Below, piece after piece: positions 34,004-42,859 of a stretch of 64,000 nucleotides of DNA; positions within the stretch are counted from its first letter, which is position 1, and every line of letters begins with the position of its first letter. The DNA comes from Gammaproteobacteria bacterium (GTDB taxonomy: Bacteria; Pseudomonadota; Gammaproteobacteria; Pseudomonadales; Halieaceae). Position numbers and translations under genes: made by a program. The stretch spans positions 21,604-85,603 of the forward strand of contig JAUIMF010000006.1 of assembly GCA_030433415.1 (NCBI GenBank), in the 5' to 3' direction. The notes under the pieces are model-generated. The model was not told where the DNA came from. It did not search any database and saw only the letters and a program-made list of their open reading frames with translations.

Positions 34004-35092
34004 ATGAATTTCGATAAACATGCAGTCCAGGATTTCATGTCACGGGATCTGCTCGATTTTTTCATTCGCCTTGGCCTCATTGTGGTGGCGGTGGTTGCCT
34101 GCGAGGCCATATTCGCACCCTTCCTGCCGATCATGACCTGGGCGCTGATTCTTGCGGTGGCCCTGTACCCGCTGCATCTGTCGATAGCGCGGCGGACCGG
34201 CTGGTCGCCGGGGCGCACGGCCACGCTGTTTGTGCTTACGCTGGTGCTGCTCCTGGGCGTACCCACGGTGATGTTGGGCAGCTCCTTCGCCACCCATATC
34301 TTCGACGTCATTGGCAACTTTGATGCGGGGGCAACGCAGATTGACCCCCCAGCCGATAGCGTGCGCGAGTGGCCTGTCGTTGGCGAGCACGTCTACGAGG
34401 TCTGGCTCGAGGCGAGTGAGGACCTGCCCGCGTTTCTCGACACGCTGCAGCCGCAGCTGAGCAATTTCTCTCGCGCGGCGCTTGAGACGGCGGCATCGAC
34501 CGCGGGCACGCTGTTTTTCTTTCTCGGTGCGCTGATCATCGCGGGCATCATGATGGCCTATGGTGAATCCGGATCAGCGGCCATGGCTCGGGTGTTCTGT
34601 CGCGTTGCAGGAACAACGCGGGGTATGGCACTGCACAAGCTCGCGACGTTGACCGTTCGATCCGTGGCGACCGGGGTTGTGGGGGTCGCCTTTATTCAGG
34701 CGTTGCTGCTGGGTGTAGGCTTCATGCTGGCGGGTATTCCGGCGGCGGGTTTGCTGGCCCTGGTGGTCCTTGTGATCGGTATTCTGCAGTTACCCGCACT
34801 CATCGTCTCCATTCCCGCGATCGCTTATGTCTGGGGCCTGGGTGATGGCGGCATGATCGTGAATGTGGCCCTCACCGTCTATCTCCTTATAGCTGGCTTT
34901 TCGGACAATGTGCTCAAGCCCATGCTGCTGGGCCGTGGCGTTGATGTCCCGATGCCCGTGGTGCTGCTGGGCGCCCTGGGAGGCATGATCAGTCAGGGTA
35001 TTGTCGGCTTATTTATTGGCGCGGTGATCCTCAGTGTCGGCTATGAGCTCTTTATGGGTTGGGTAGACGACGTACCTGAAGGGAACGATTGA
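34004..35092 (+). CDS. AI-2E transporter-family (PerM-like) membrane permease
   Basis: A 362-residue membrane protein with about eight helices and the family features (PFLPIMTWALILAVALYPLH; LLALVVLVIGILQLPALIVS; DNVLKPMLLGRGVDVPMPVV). Members export autoinducer-2 or, more often, unknown solutes or ions. The ATG at 34004 begins MNFDKHAVQDF; a longer GTG/ATG form from 33944 is possible. It lies 10 bp before the outer-membrane factor gene and appears to start a four-gene operon. Confidence 0.88.
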   Translation: MNFDKHAVQDFMSRDLLDFFIRLGLIVVAVVACEAIFAPFLPIMTWALILAVALYPLHLSIARRTGWSPGRTATLFVLTLVLLLGVPTVMLGSSFATHIFDVIGNFDAGATQIDPPADSVREWPVVGEHVYEVWLEASEDLPAFLDTLQPQLSNFSRAALETAASTAGTLFFFLGALIIAGIMMAYGESGSAAMARVFCRVAGTTRGMALHKLATLTVRSVATGVVGVAFIQALLLGVGFMLAGIPAAGLLALVVLVIGILQLPALIVSIPAIAYVWGLGDGGMIVNVALTVYLLIAGFSDNVLKPMLLGRGVDVPMPVVLLGALGGMISQGIVGLFIGAVILSVGYELFMGWVDDVPEGND

Positions 35093-35102
35093 TCCGCGAT
35101 CC

Positions 35103-36644
35103 ATGCTCCGCCGCGTACTCCTGCCACTCTGCATGCTCCCCGCGCTGGTCGTGGGGGGGTGCACGGTGCTTGGCCCTGACTACACGGAGCCCGAACCCGC
35201 CTGGCTCGCCGCGTGGCAGCCGGACCTCTACGGACAGCTCGACAGTACGGTCCAAGAGCAGGACTTGAGCCGCTGGTGGCAGCGTTTTGAGGACCCGGAC
35301 CTGAATGCGCTGGTCGAGGCGGTGCTGGCTCAGAATCCCGGTCTGCTGGCGTCAGGCCTCCAGGTGCTCGAAGCCCGGGCCCGCGTTGGGGGTGCCAAGG
35401 CGCTACGCCTGCCCCAGAGCCAGCAGCTCAGTGCCTCGGCGGCCTATCTTCGTCAGCGGCGCAGCGACGGTTTGCTTCCCGCCAGTGATGACAACTTTGG
35501 CAGCTACGACGCGGGTATCAGCATCGGCTGGGAGCTGGATTTCTGGGGGCGTTTTCAGCGGGGTGTAGAGTCGGCCGATGCCGCATTCTTTGCTTCTGTG
35601 GCGAATCAGCGGGATCTGCAGGTGCTGCTCACCGCCCAGGCCGTGGACCTGTACTACGCGTATCGCACCACCGAACTGCGCATCGCCATCGCCGAGAAAA
35701 ATGCAGCACTGCAAAAACGTAGCTTTGAGATAACTCAGCAATTGTTCGACAGCGGTCAGGAGTCAGAGCTCGATTTACAGCAGGCGCGTACCCAGTACCT
35801 GGCGACGCTCGCTACGATCCCAGGGCTGGAGCAAAGTCTGGTACAGATTCGCAATGCCCTGGCCCAACTGCTGGGGCGTGCGCCCCAGCAGCTCCCCGAA
35901 CTCGCCAATGCCGCTGAAGCCCTGCCAGTGGTGCCGCCGCTCGCTCTCAAGGGCGTACCTTCACAGTTGCTGCTGCGCAGGCCCGATGTGCGCGCCAGCG
36001 CGTGGCAGGCGGGGGCACAATCGGCGCAAATCGGAGTTTCGCAGGCGGACCTTTACCCGGCCCTGTCACTGTTCGGATCCTTTGGCTGGTCAGGAGACAG
36101 CCTGGGTATTACCCGCGATGGCACAACCTTCGCGGCGGGGCCGGCGATTCGCTGGAACATCTTTGACTACGGACGTATTCGAGCAAACATTCGCGTGCAG
36201 GATGCGCGGTTGCAGCAGGCGCTGGCGGCGTATGACGCGGTGGTGCTGGCGGCGGCACGGGAGGTGGACGATGCGGCGATCGCGGTGCTGAAGACCGCTG
36301 AGGCGCAATCCGTATTCCACGATTCCCGCGCTGCCGCCGAGCGTGCACTCGAACTGGCGAACCGACGCTACCGCGAGGGCTACGCGGACTTTCAACGCGT
36401 GCTCGACGCACAGCGTGCCCTGGCTGCGCAGGCAGAGAAGGAACTGATCAACGACGGCGCCCATATCTCCGCCGTGATCCAGTTGCACAAGGCCCTTGGA
36501 GGCGGCTGGCGCAGCCAGAGCCTCGAGGAAATGATTCCGGAATCGGTGCGCAGCAGCATGCGCGAACGCACAAACTGGGGCGATCTGCTCAGTGAGGCGA
36601 TACCGGCGCAGCCGGGGCGAGCAACTTCAGGAGGTGGCAAGTGA
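35103..36644 (+). CDS. Outer-membrane efflux lipoprotein (NodT/OprM family)
   Basis: A 513-residue TolC-family outer-membrane factor. The N-terminus is a lipoprotein signal with lipobox VVGGC, and conserved family segments include SRWWQRFEDPDLNALVEAVL, SIGWELDFWGRF, LLRRPDVRASAW and ANRRYREGYADFQRVLDAQR. It should form the exit duct for the adaptor and inner-membrane proteins encoded next. It overlaps the adaptor gene by 4 bp. Confidence 0.93.
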   Translation: MLRRVLLPLCMLPALVVGGCTVLGPDYTEPEPAWLAAWQPDLYGQLDSTVQEQDLSRWWQRFEDPDLNALVEAVLAQNPGLLASGLQVLEARARVGGAKALRLPQSQQLSASAAYLRQRRSDGLLPASDDNFGSYDAGISIGWELDFWGRFQRGVESADAAFFASVANQRDLQVLLTAQAVDLYYAYRTTELRIAIAEKNAALQKRSFEITQQLFDSGQESELDLQQARTQYLATLATIPGLEQSLVQIRNALAQLLGRAPQQLPELANAAEALPVVPPLALKGVPSQLLLRRPDVRASAWQAGAQSAQIGVSQADLYPALSLFGSFGWSGDSLGITRDGTTFAAGPAIRWNIFDYGRIRANIRVQDARLQQALAAYDAVVLAAAREVDDAAIAVLKTAEAQSVFHDSRAAAERALELANRRYREGYADFQRVLDAQRALAAQAEKELINDGAHISAVIQLHKALGGGWRSQSLEEMIPESVRSSMRERTNWGDLLSEAIPAQPGRATSGGGK

Positions 36645-37750
36645 GCGAAGCAGACGCTCCCGAGACAGAAAAAACCGGCGGCAAACTCAATCGCTCGGTG
36701 CTGATTGTGGCGGCCCTGATTGCCGCGTCGCTACTTTGGTATCTGGCATCGGACCGATATGCGCCCTTTACCAGCCAGGCCCGTGTGCAGGGCTATGTGG
36801 TGGGTGTGGCACCGGAGGTGGCCGGCAACGTCACGCAAGTCTGGGTAAAAAACAATCAGGAAGTAGAGCAGGGGCAGCGCCTGTTCGAGGTGGACCCGTC
36901 GCAGTACCGCATTGCACTGGCGCGAGCCGAATCGGATCTCGAAAATGCCCGCAGTCAGGTCCAGGCGGGCAATGCCGCGGTAGCGTCGGCGCGCGCAAAC
37001 CTGGATGCCGCACAGGCCAATGAATTGCGTGCACGGCAGGACTTTCAGCGCCTGAAGCGCCTGCGCGAGACCGACCCCGGTACGATTTCACTGCGGCGAC
37101 TGGAGTCGTCCCAGGCATCGCTGGACCAGGCGCGGGCCAAGGTTACCGCCGCGGAGTCCGAGATTCAGCGCGCCATCGAGCAGAAAGGGGGCGACGATGA
37201 CGACAGCAATGCCATTCTGCTATCGGCGCAGGCAGCGGTAGAAAAGGCACGCCTTGACCTGGCCAATACCGTGGTGATCGCACCCTCGCGGGGTTTGATT
37301 ACGGATCTGCGCGCCGACGTAGGCCTGTACGCGGGCACGGGCAAGCCGGTGATGACGTTGATCGCGATTCACGATCTATGGATCAGCGCTGAGTACACCG
37401 AGAATAATCTGGGGCACATGGTGGCCGGTGCCGAAGCAGAAATCGTCTTCGATGCCGTGCCTGGACGGGTTTACTCCGGCAACGTGCGTAGCCTTGGCCT
37501 GGGTATCAGCGCCGGTCAGGCCCCGGCGCCGGGCACGTTGCCGTCGGTCAGTAACGATCGGGACTGGCTGCGCCAGGCGCAGCGATTCCCCGTAGAAGTC
37601 GGCTTCGCGGATGCCGATCAGGAGCTCCAGCGACAGCTGCGCATCGGGGGCCAGGCCTCGGTGATCGTTTACAGCGACGATGCGGCGCTGACGAGACTGT
37701 TGGGGCGCTTGTACATCCGGCTCATGAGCTGGCTGTCGTACGCTTACTGA
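36641..37750 (+). CDS. HlyD/EmrA-type membrane fusion protein
   Basis: A 369-residue periplasmic adaptor: an N-terminal membrane anchor (SVLIVAALIAASLLWYLA), a biotinyl-lipoyl half (VQGYVVGVAPEVAGNVTQVW), a long helical hairpin (about residues 85-175) and a beta-barrel (IAPSRGLITDLRADVGLYAG). It bridges the inner-membrane partner and the outer-membrane factor. The GTG start overlaps the upstream stop. The next gene follows within 2 bp. Confidence 0.93.
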   Translation: MSEADAPETEKTGGKLNRSVLIVAALIAASLLWYLASDRYAPFTSQARVQGYVVGVAPEVAGNVTQVWVKNNQEVEQGQRLFEVDPSQYRIALARAESDLENARSQVQAGNAAVASARANLDAAQANELRARQDFQRLKRLRETDPGTISLRRLESSQASLDQARAKVTAAESEIQRAIEQKGGDDDDSNAILLSAQAAVEKARLDLANTVVIAPSRGLITDLRADVGLYAGTGKPVMTLIAIHDLWISAEYTENNLGHMVAGAEAEIVFDAVPGRVYSGNVRSLGLGISAGQAPAPGTLPSVSNDRDWLRQAQRFPVEVGFADADQELQRQLRIGGQASVIVYSDDAALTRLLGRLYIRLMSWLSYAY

Positions 37751-37752
37751 CC

Positions 37753-38805
37753 GTGATGCTCGCCGAGCACCGAGCGCTTCGTCTGGCCCTGGCTGCGGCG
37801 CTCGCGCTGGCGGCAGCCTACGGCCTGGCCATTCCCCTGCCATTTCTTGCGCCGGTATTCGTGGTCATCCTGTCTACGATGCCCGGACCACCCATGGGGC
37901 CAAAGGCGCTTCTGGTGCTGGTGTTGGTGATGTGCCTGGGCCTGGGGTCCGGTCTGTTGCTGATTCCCATGCTGGCGTATTACCCCGTGACAGCGATCCT
38001 GACCGTGGCGCTTGGCCTGTTTCTCGCCATGTACATCACCCTGATCCTGGGTAAACGGGTGCCGGGCATGTTTCTGACGATCGGCTTTACGCTCATCTCC
38101 GTTGCCGGAACGGTCGATTACCTGCTCGCCATAACCGTGATTCAATCCCTGGCGCTGGCCTTGGTTATCGCCGTGATTTGCCAGTGGGTCGTGTATCCGT
38201 TCTTTCCCGAATTGCCCGGCGTTACTCCGGCACCCGAGGCGGCACCGGGACCCGAACCCTCTGCCTGGCTGGCGCTGCGTGCGGCACTGATTGTACTGCC
38301 GGCTTACCTGCTGGCGCTGACGAACCCATCTCAGTACCTCATGACCATTATGAAAAGCGTTTCGCTGGGCCAGCAGTCCTCCATGATGGATGCACGCCAT
38401 GCGGGCAGGGAACTGATTGGTTCGACGTTTGTGGGCGGGATCATGGCCGTGCTGTTCTGGATGGCGCTTAAGGCGCACCCCACGCTTTGGATGTTCTTTC
38501 TGTGGATGCTCGCCTTCAGCCTGTATGCCAGTGCACGTCTGTACCGGGCGCGACCCACTAGTTTTGCTCCATCGTTCTGGGTCAATGCTCTGGTCACCAT
38601 GCTTATTCTGTTGGGTCCGGCGGTGGAGGACAGCGCCAACGGCAACGACGCCGCGAGTGCCTTCGCCATGCGTTTCGTGACCTTCGTGGCCGTTACGCTT
38701 TACGCCTGGGGTGCTCTGTACTTTCTTGAATACTGGCGTGGTCGGCGCCTGAACCTGGCGGCCACGCGGGGCCAGGCTTTGACTGCTCACAGTGATATGA
38801 GTTAA
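37753..38805 (+). CDS. DUF2955-like polytopic membrane protein (efflux partner)
   Basis: A 350-residue protein with about ten membrane helices in two similar halves (ALALAAAYGLAIPLPFLAPV; ALIVLPAYLLALTNPSQYLM). It resembles DUF2955/FUSC-related proteins that accompany HlyD adaptors in place of an MFS or RND pump. The start is GTG 37753 or ATG 37756. Position directly after the adaptor gene supports an inner-membrane role in aromatic-compound or similar efflux; the substrate is unknown. Confidence 0.8.
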   Translation: MMLAEHRALRLALAAALALAAAYGLAIPLPFLAPVFVVILSTMPGPPMGPKALLVLVLVMCLGLGSGLLLIPMLAYYPVTAILTVALGLFLAMYITLILGKRVPGMFLTIGFTLISVAGTVDYLLAITVIQSLALALVIAVICQWVVYPFFPELPGVTPAPEAAPGPEPSAWLALRAALIVLPAYLLALTNPSQYLMTIMKSVSLGQQSSMMDARHAGRELIGSTFVGGIMAVLFWMALKAHPTLWMFFLWMLAFSLYASARLYRARPTSFAPSFWVNALVTMLILLGPAVEDSANGNDAASAFAMRFVTFVAVTLYAWGALYFLEYWRGRRLNLAATRGQALTAHSDMS

Positions 38806-38859
38806 ACGCGTAGACCAGAATCTGCGCCACCAATCGTCACACAACAATAAGGAATAACA

Positions 38860-39255
38860 ATGAGTACCTCGCTTTCTCTGCCCGCAAAAATCCTTCTGGG
38901 GCTTGCGGTCCTCTTTGGCCTTTTTTACCTCGCCATGGGAGTGCTCTGGCTTGCCGCGCCAGCGGTGGCGGCGGGGGCGCTAGGGGCTTCACTGTTGCAG
39001 GGGACGGGGTTGGTGACCCAGCTCGGAGACAGCGCGTCGTTTTTTATTTGTTCGGGCCTGTTTATGCTGCTGGGTGTAGTCCAGCGTAACAGTAGCCTGC
39101 TCTTTGCCGGGGGGCTGCTGATCGGTCTGGTGGCCCCCGTGCGGTTGTTTGTCTGGCAGTACTATCAGGCGCCGCTGACGTTGGAGCCCATAATTGCCGA
39201 GACCGTCACGTTTCTGGTGCTGATGTCGGCGGCGCGGACCGTTCAGTTGCGATAG
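38860..39255 (+). CDS. Small four-helix membrane protein
   Basis: A 131-residue protein with four hydrophobic helices (ILLGLAVLFGLFYLAMGVLW; FFICSGLFMLLGVVQ), similar in shape to DUF4345-type proteins. AAGGA lies before the ATG. Function unknown. It may be read with the efflux operon (55 bp gap) or alone. Confidence 0.7.
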   Translation: MSTSLSLPAKILLGLAVLFGLFYLAMGVLWLAAPAVAAGALGASLLQGTGLVTQLGDSASFFICSGLFMLLGVVQRNSSLLFAGGLLIGLVAPVRLFVWQYYQAPLTLEPIIAETVTFLVLMSAARTVQLR

Positions 39256-39396
39256 AATCAGGCTTGCGGGGGCTTTGGCTGCCGCGACCCCAGGGATTGC
39301 CGAGGCCCGCTGATTCGGCGCTGGCGACCCCCAGAAGGGTATTTAAAAGATCTTTTTTGGATCATTGTGGCGTTCAATTCAGAGGTTATTTGTAAC

Positions 39397-39759
39397 ATGA
39401 AAATTATGGTTGTCGACGACAGCAAGGCCATGCGCATGATCGTGATGAAGACCCTGCGCGACGCAGGCTTCAGCGGTCACGACATTATCCAGGCGGGTGA
39501 CGGCAAAGAGGCGCTGGACCTGATTCTGGAGGACCGTCCAGACCTGGTGCTGTGTGACTGGAATATGCCCAACATGACGGGTCCGGAACTTCTGGCCGCG
39601 CTCAAGGACGAGAACATCAACCCTCCCTTCGGCTTCGTCACTACCGAAGCAACGCCGGCGATGAAAGAGCAGGCAGAAGAACTGGGTGCGCGTTTCCTGA
39701 TCGCCAAACCCTTCACGGCCGACACCTTTGAAGAAACGCTTTCAGCGTATATTCGCTGA
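39397..39759 (+). CDS. CheY-like single-domain response regulator
   Basis: A 120-residue receiver domain with no output domain. Active-site residues are intact: acidic pair VVDDS, phospho-acceptor Asp in LCDWNMPNMTG, Thr in FVTTEAT and Lys in IAKPF. ATG 39397 is chosen because it gives the normal receiver start MKIMVVDDSKAM; a GTG at 39367 would add ten residues. It precedes a CheX-like gene by about 70 bp. No cheA, cheW or cheB lies nearby, so its kinase is elsewhere. Confidence 0.88.
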   Translation: MKIMVVDDSKAMRMIVMKTLRDAGFSGHDIIQAGDGKEALDLILEDRPDLVLCDWNMPNMTGPELLAALKDENINPPFGFVTTEATPAMKEQAEELGARFLIAKPFTADTFEETLSAYIR

Positions 39760-39827
39760 CCTTCGGGCCGGGATCGGTTCCCGGCACCTGCATTCCGGCT
39801 CGCCGCCACCCCACGAGGTAAAGTTCC

Positions 39828-40304
39828 ATGTCTGTACCCGTCCCCAATTCCGATGATCTGCGCCGCATGCTGTCGATGATGTACAGCGGTTTGACTGTCA
39901 CCGAGGGCAGCCCTGTCCCCGTTGAGGATGGCAAATGTGTGGTGGCTATTTATCTCTGTGATGACGATACGCCCATCGGTGCCGCCGTTACGGATTTTCC
40001 CTTTGCCGCCTACAGCGGCGCTGCGCTGACGCGAATTCCCCCCGGTGGGGCAGAGGACGCGGCACAGTCCGGTGACCTCAGTGAAAGCATCCTTGAGAAC
40101 GTGCACGAGGTCTTCAATATCTGTTCCCGTCTTTTGATGTCCAACGACAGTCCGCACCTGCGCCTGGGCCCGGTATACACCAGCCTGGCAGACGTGCCCG
40201 AGAATGAGGCGGCGATCCTGCACAATCCCGTGAGTCGATCTGACCTGGAAGTTGATGTGCCCAACTACGGCAGCGGGATGATCTCGTTCATCGGTGGGGC
40301 CTGA
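39828..40304 (+). CDS. Probable CheX/CheC-like protein paired with the CheY-like regulator
   Basis: A 158-residue cytoplasmic protein. Its central helix ESILENVHEVFNICSRLLMS carries an ExxN pair (EVFN) like the catalytic signature of CheX/CheC/FliY CheY-phosphatases, and overall size and the closing beta-rich part agree. The assignment rests on this motif and on the neighbouring receiver gene, so it is inference. Its role could be to dephosphorylate the CheY-like protein. Confidence 0.55.
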   Translation: MSVPVPNSDDLRRMLSMMYSGLTVTEGSPVPVEDGKCVVAIYLCDDDTPIGAAVTDFPFAAYSGAALTRIPPGGAEDAAQSGDLSESILENVHEVFNICSRLLMSNDSPHLRLGPVYTSLADVPENEAAILHNPVSRSDLEVDVPNYGSGMISFIGGA

Positions 40305-40325
40305 TTCCTCCGTCGGTACGGCGGT

Positions 40326-40916
40326 CTGAATTACCTCGCCCACGCGCTGCTGGCGGAACCCCACCGCTTCAGCCTCATCGGTAACATTGCCGGTGATCTC
40401 GTGAAAGGGCCCCTCTCGGGGCTCTCTCTTCATCCTCTGGTAGCCATTGGTGTGCGCCGTCACCGCCAGGTGGATGTGCTCACTGATCAGCATCCCCAGT
40501 ACCAGGCGTTGCGCAGCTTGTTTGGCGACGAGCATCGACGCATTTCGGGCATCGTGCTGGACATACTCTTTGATCATTACCTGTACCGGCACTGGTCGCG
40601 CTTTAGCGACTGGCCTGTGGGTGAGTTTCGTGAGGGGGTTTACGCAGTGCTGCGGGACGGCGAGGCATTCCTGCCGCAGGCGCTCGCCCAGGTCGCGCCG
40701 CGCTGGATTGAAGCAGACTGGTTGCGGGTCTACGAGAGCATAGATGGTGTTGAAGCGGTACTGGGACGTATGGAACGACGTAGCCGGCATCGCCTGTCGC
40801 TTCGGGAGGCGTTGACTACCGTGCTTGAGCACGATGCGATTCTGGAGCAGGGCTTTTTGCAGGTATTTTCTGAAGTGCAGCGCGTCATTGAGGGCGGTTG
40901 CTCTCGCGCCTACTGA
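40326..40916 (+). CDS. acpH: Acyl carrier protein phosphodiesterase AcpH, apparent CTG start
   Basis: The product matches E. coli AcpH (ACP phosphodiesterase, which removes phosphopantetheine from ACP): NYLAHALLAE at the start, GNIAGDLVKG, HRQVDVLTDQHP, and DILFDHYLYRHWS with its metal ligands. The only canonical start (GTG 40401) would cut off the conserved N-terminus and the Asp of GDLVKG. Reading from CTG 40326 gives LNYLAHA, aligning with MNFLAH of E. coli, and 196 residues, close to the E. coli length of 193. There is no ATG, GTG or TTG between the upstream stop (40302-40304) and this codon. Confidence 0.85.
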   Translation: MNYLAHALLAEPHRFSLIGNIAGDLVKGPLSGLSLHPLVAIGVRRHRQVDVLTDQHPQYQALRSLFGDEHRRISGIVLDILFDHYLYRHWSRFSDWPVGEFREGVYAVLRDGEAFLPQALAQVAPRWIEADWLRVYESIDGVEAVLGRMERRSRHRLSLREALTTVLEHDAILEQGFLQVFSEVQRVIEGGCSRAY

Positions 40917-40926
40917 CAGAGTGCTT

Positions 40927-41799
40927 CTACTGTGTCTGACGCCGCAACCAGGCGGTGGTGATAGCAAGCAGTTCCTCTGCCGTTGGATGGAGCTCGTCGG
41001 GCGAGGACTCAAGGACATTGAAAACATGGTCCGCGCCCGCGAGCGCCACCACCTGACTCGCGGGGTGAGTAGAGGTGGCGACCAGATCGACACTCTGTCG
41101 ATAGTCCACGGTGGTGTCAGCGAGACCTGCGATCGCCAGCACGGGGCCGTCAAAGTTTTTCATCTGCGAGAGCGTACGCTGCACACGGAGTTCTTCGAAC
41201 CACGACACGTCAAAATTCAGCGGTGCGGGTAGCCAGGGATAGCTGATCGGCACGTAGCCATCGCGCGCCGCTGTCTCGTAGTGTGCTTCGAACAGCGCGT
41301 TGAAGCTGCCTATGCCATCAACCGCTACCGACGACCAGGTAGCGAGAAAGCGCACCCGCTTCGATGCCAGTACCAGGCGTTGGGCGATCAATCCGCCCTG
41401 GCTGAAGCCCACGACACCCAGTCGGTTCGGGGCAATTTCTGGATGCGCTGCAAGGTACTCCAGCGCAAGCGTTGCGTCGCGTACGGCGCTGGTCAGGTTA
41501 TAGCGACGGTGGTCTACAGGACTGTCGCCCGATCCCGCGAAATCGATTCGCAGACTGGCGATACCCGCGTCCGCGAGGCGTTGGGCCAGGCGCTGATACA
41601 GGCCCCCGACCTCGTTCTTGTGGCTGGCAGTACCATGGAGTAGCACCACTGCTGGGGCGGGTGTGACTTCTGGCAGCGCGAGAATAGCGGGCACTGAATA
41701 GGGGCCGCCCTCCAGCATAAGCGGCTGCGCCAGCACCCGCTGTGTCAGCAGAAGCGTGAGTGCTCCCAGCAAAAGGCATTGAACAGGCTTCATTGTCAT
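40927..41799 (-). CDS. Exported alpha/beta hydrolase (dienelactone hydrolase-like)
   Basis: A 290-residue protein with a signal peptide (LLLGALTLLLTQRVLA) and an alpha/beta hydrolase fold. The nucleophile elbow is GFSQGG, the acid is likely Asp in GLADTTVD, and the His lies in AGADHVFN; the oxyanion region is LLHGTASHKNE. It is a serine hydrolase or esterase of unknown substrate in the periplasm. ATG at MTMKPV or at MKPV. It converges on acpH. Confidence 0.85.
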   Translation of the reverse strand: MTMKPVQCLLLGALTLLLTQRVLAQPLMLEGGPYSVPAILALPEVTPAPAVVLLHGTASHKNEVGGLYQRLAQRLADAGIASLRIDFAGSGDSPVDHRRYNLTSAVRDATLALEYLAAHPEIAPNRLGVVGFSQGGLIAQRLVLASKRVRFLATWSSVAVDGIGSFNALFEAHYETAARDGYVPISYPWLPAPLNFDVSWFEELRVQRTLSQMKNFDGPVLAIAGLADTTVDYRQSVDLVATSTHPASQVVALAGADHVFNVLESSPDELHPTAEELLAITTAWLRRQTQ

Positions 41800-41858
41800 C
41801 GCGAATTCAACCTAAAAACTCACTTTGCACTATACGCCCTCGAGTACAATGGCACCCC

Positions 41859-42545
41859 ATGGGTGATGCAACGCTGCAGATTCGTCGGGGGATAGCCGAA
41901 AGCATCCCCCTTTTTATACCCGCGATCCCCTTCGCGCTGGTCTTTGGCGTGGTCGTGGGTGAGAGCGGGGTCGCTCCGTGGCTGGGCTGGAGTTCCTCGC
42001 CAATCGTCTTTGGCGGCGCTGCGCAGATAACGCTACTCAGCCTGCTGGGCGAGGGTGCATCGGTGGCGGCGGCGGTGACTGCTGCGCTGATCGTGGGCGC
42101 CCGGCACCTGCTCTACTCCGTGACCCTGGCCCCCCGGTTTCAGAACCAGCCCCGGTGGTTTCGCTGGCTCGGTCCCTACGTCTTGATCGATCAGGTGTTC
42201 GCGCTGGCGATGGTGCGCCACGACGAAGACCCCGCGGCGTTCCGGCGCTATTTTCTCAGTGTGGGTTTCACGTTCTGGACCCTGTGGATGCTGTGCACGG
42301 CGGCGGGATTGTTCATCGGACCACTGGTGCCAGACAAGTGGCAAATCGCCTTTGCGGCACCTGTTCTATTTACTGCGCTATTGGTCACGGCGGTGGATCG
42401 CTGGCAAAAATTGCTGGTGGCGGTGGTGGCCGGCGGACTCACGGTGGTGTTTGCCGATCTCCCCAATCGCTCCGGCTTGCTCGTCGGTGCGCTTCTGGGG
42501 ATTGGTCTTGGGTTGCTACTGGAGCTCGTGAGGCGACGCAAATGA
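41859..42545 (+). CDS. azlC: AzlC-family branched-chain amino acid exporter, large subunit
   Basis: A 228-residue membrane protein of the AzlC/YgaZ family with the typical start RRGIAESIPLFIPAIPFALV and the segment IVGARHLLYSVTLAPRF. With AzlD it exports branched-chain amino acids. ATG 41859 (MGDATLQIRRG) is chosen over longer frames because it begins just before the conserved region. It overlaps azlD by 4 bp. Confidence 0.92.
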   Translation: MGDATLQIRRGIAESIPLFIPAIPFALVFGVVVGESGVAPWLGWSSSPIVFGGAAQITLLSLLGEGASVAAAVTAALIVGARHLLYSVTLAPRFQNQPRWFRWLGPYVLIDQVFALAMVRHDEDPAAFRRYFLSVGFTFWTLWMLCTAAGLFIGPLVPDKWQIAFAAPVLFTALLVTAVDRWQKLLVAVVAGGLTVVFADLPNRSGLLVGALLGIGLGLLLELVRRRK

Positions 42546-42853
42546 CGGTGGCGTTGGCGATTGTGCTGACCGGGATCGGTACCTACCTGAGCCGGGCGAT
42601 CTTTATCGTCGCGCTGGCAGAGCGTCGTTTTCCGCCCCTTGCACTGCGCGTGCTGGAATACGTCGCGCCGGCGGTGATGGGCGCTCTTATTGTCTCGATG
42701 CTGACCACACCCTCGGGTGACGTGCAGATCGCCGCACCGGAGCTTGTCGGCCTGGGGGTGGCGGCGCTGGTGGCATGGCGATCCCGCAACCATATTCTGA
42801 CCCTGGTGGCTGCCATGTTCTCTTTCTGGTCGATGCTGGCGCTGTTTGCCTGA
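42542..42853 (+). CDS. azlD: AzlD-family branched-chain amino acid exporter, small subunit
   Basis: A 103-residue partner of AzlC with four short membrane helices (VALAIVLTGIGTYLSRAIFI; VLEYVAPAVMGALIVSML). The start ATG 42542 overlaps the azlC stop (ATGA). It converges on rlmD, ending 6 bp from that gene. Confidence 0.92.
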   Translation: MTVALAIVLTGIGTYLSRAIFIVALAERRFPPLALRVLEYVAPAVMGALIVSMLTTPSGDVQIAAPELVGLGVAALVAWRSRNHILTLVAAMFSFWSMLALFA

Positions 42854-42859
42854 GTGGTA

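Noticed and set aside
40401..40916. GTG 40401 as the acpH start
   Set aside because: It removes the conserved NYLAHA start and the Asp of GDLVKG and makes the protein about 20 residues too short.
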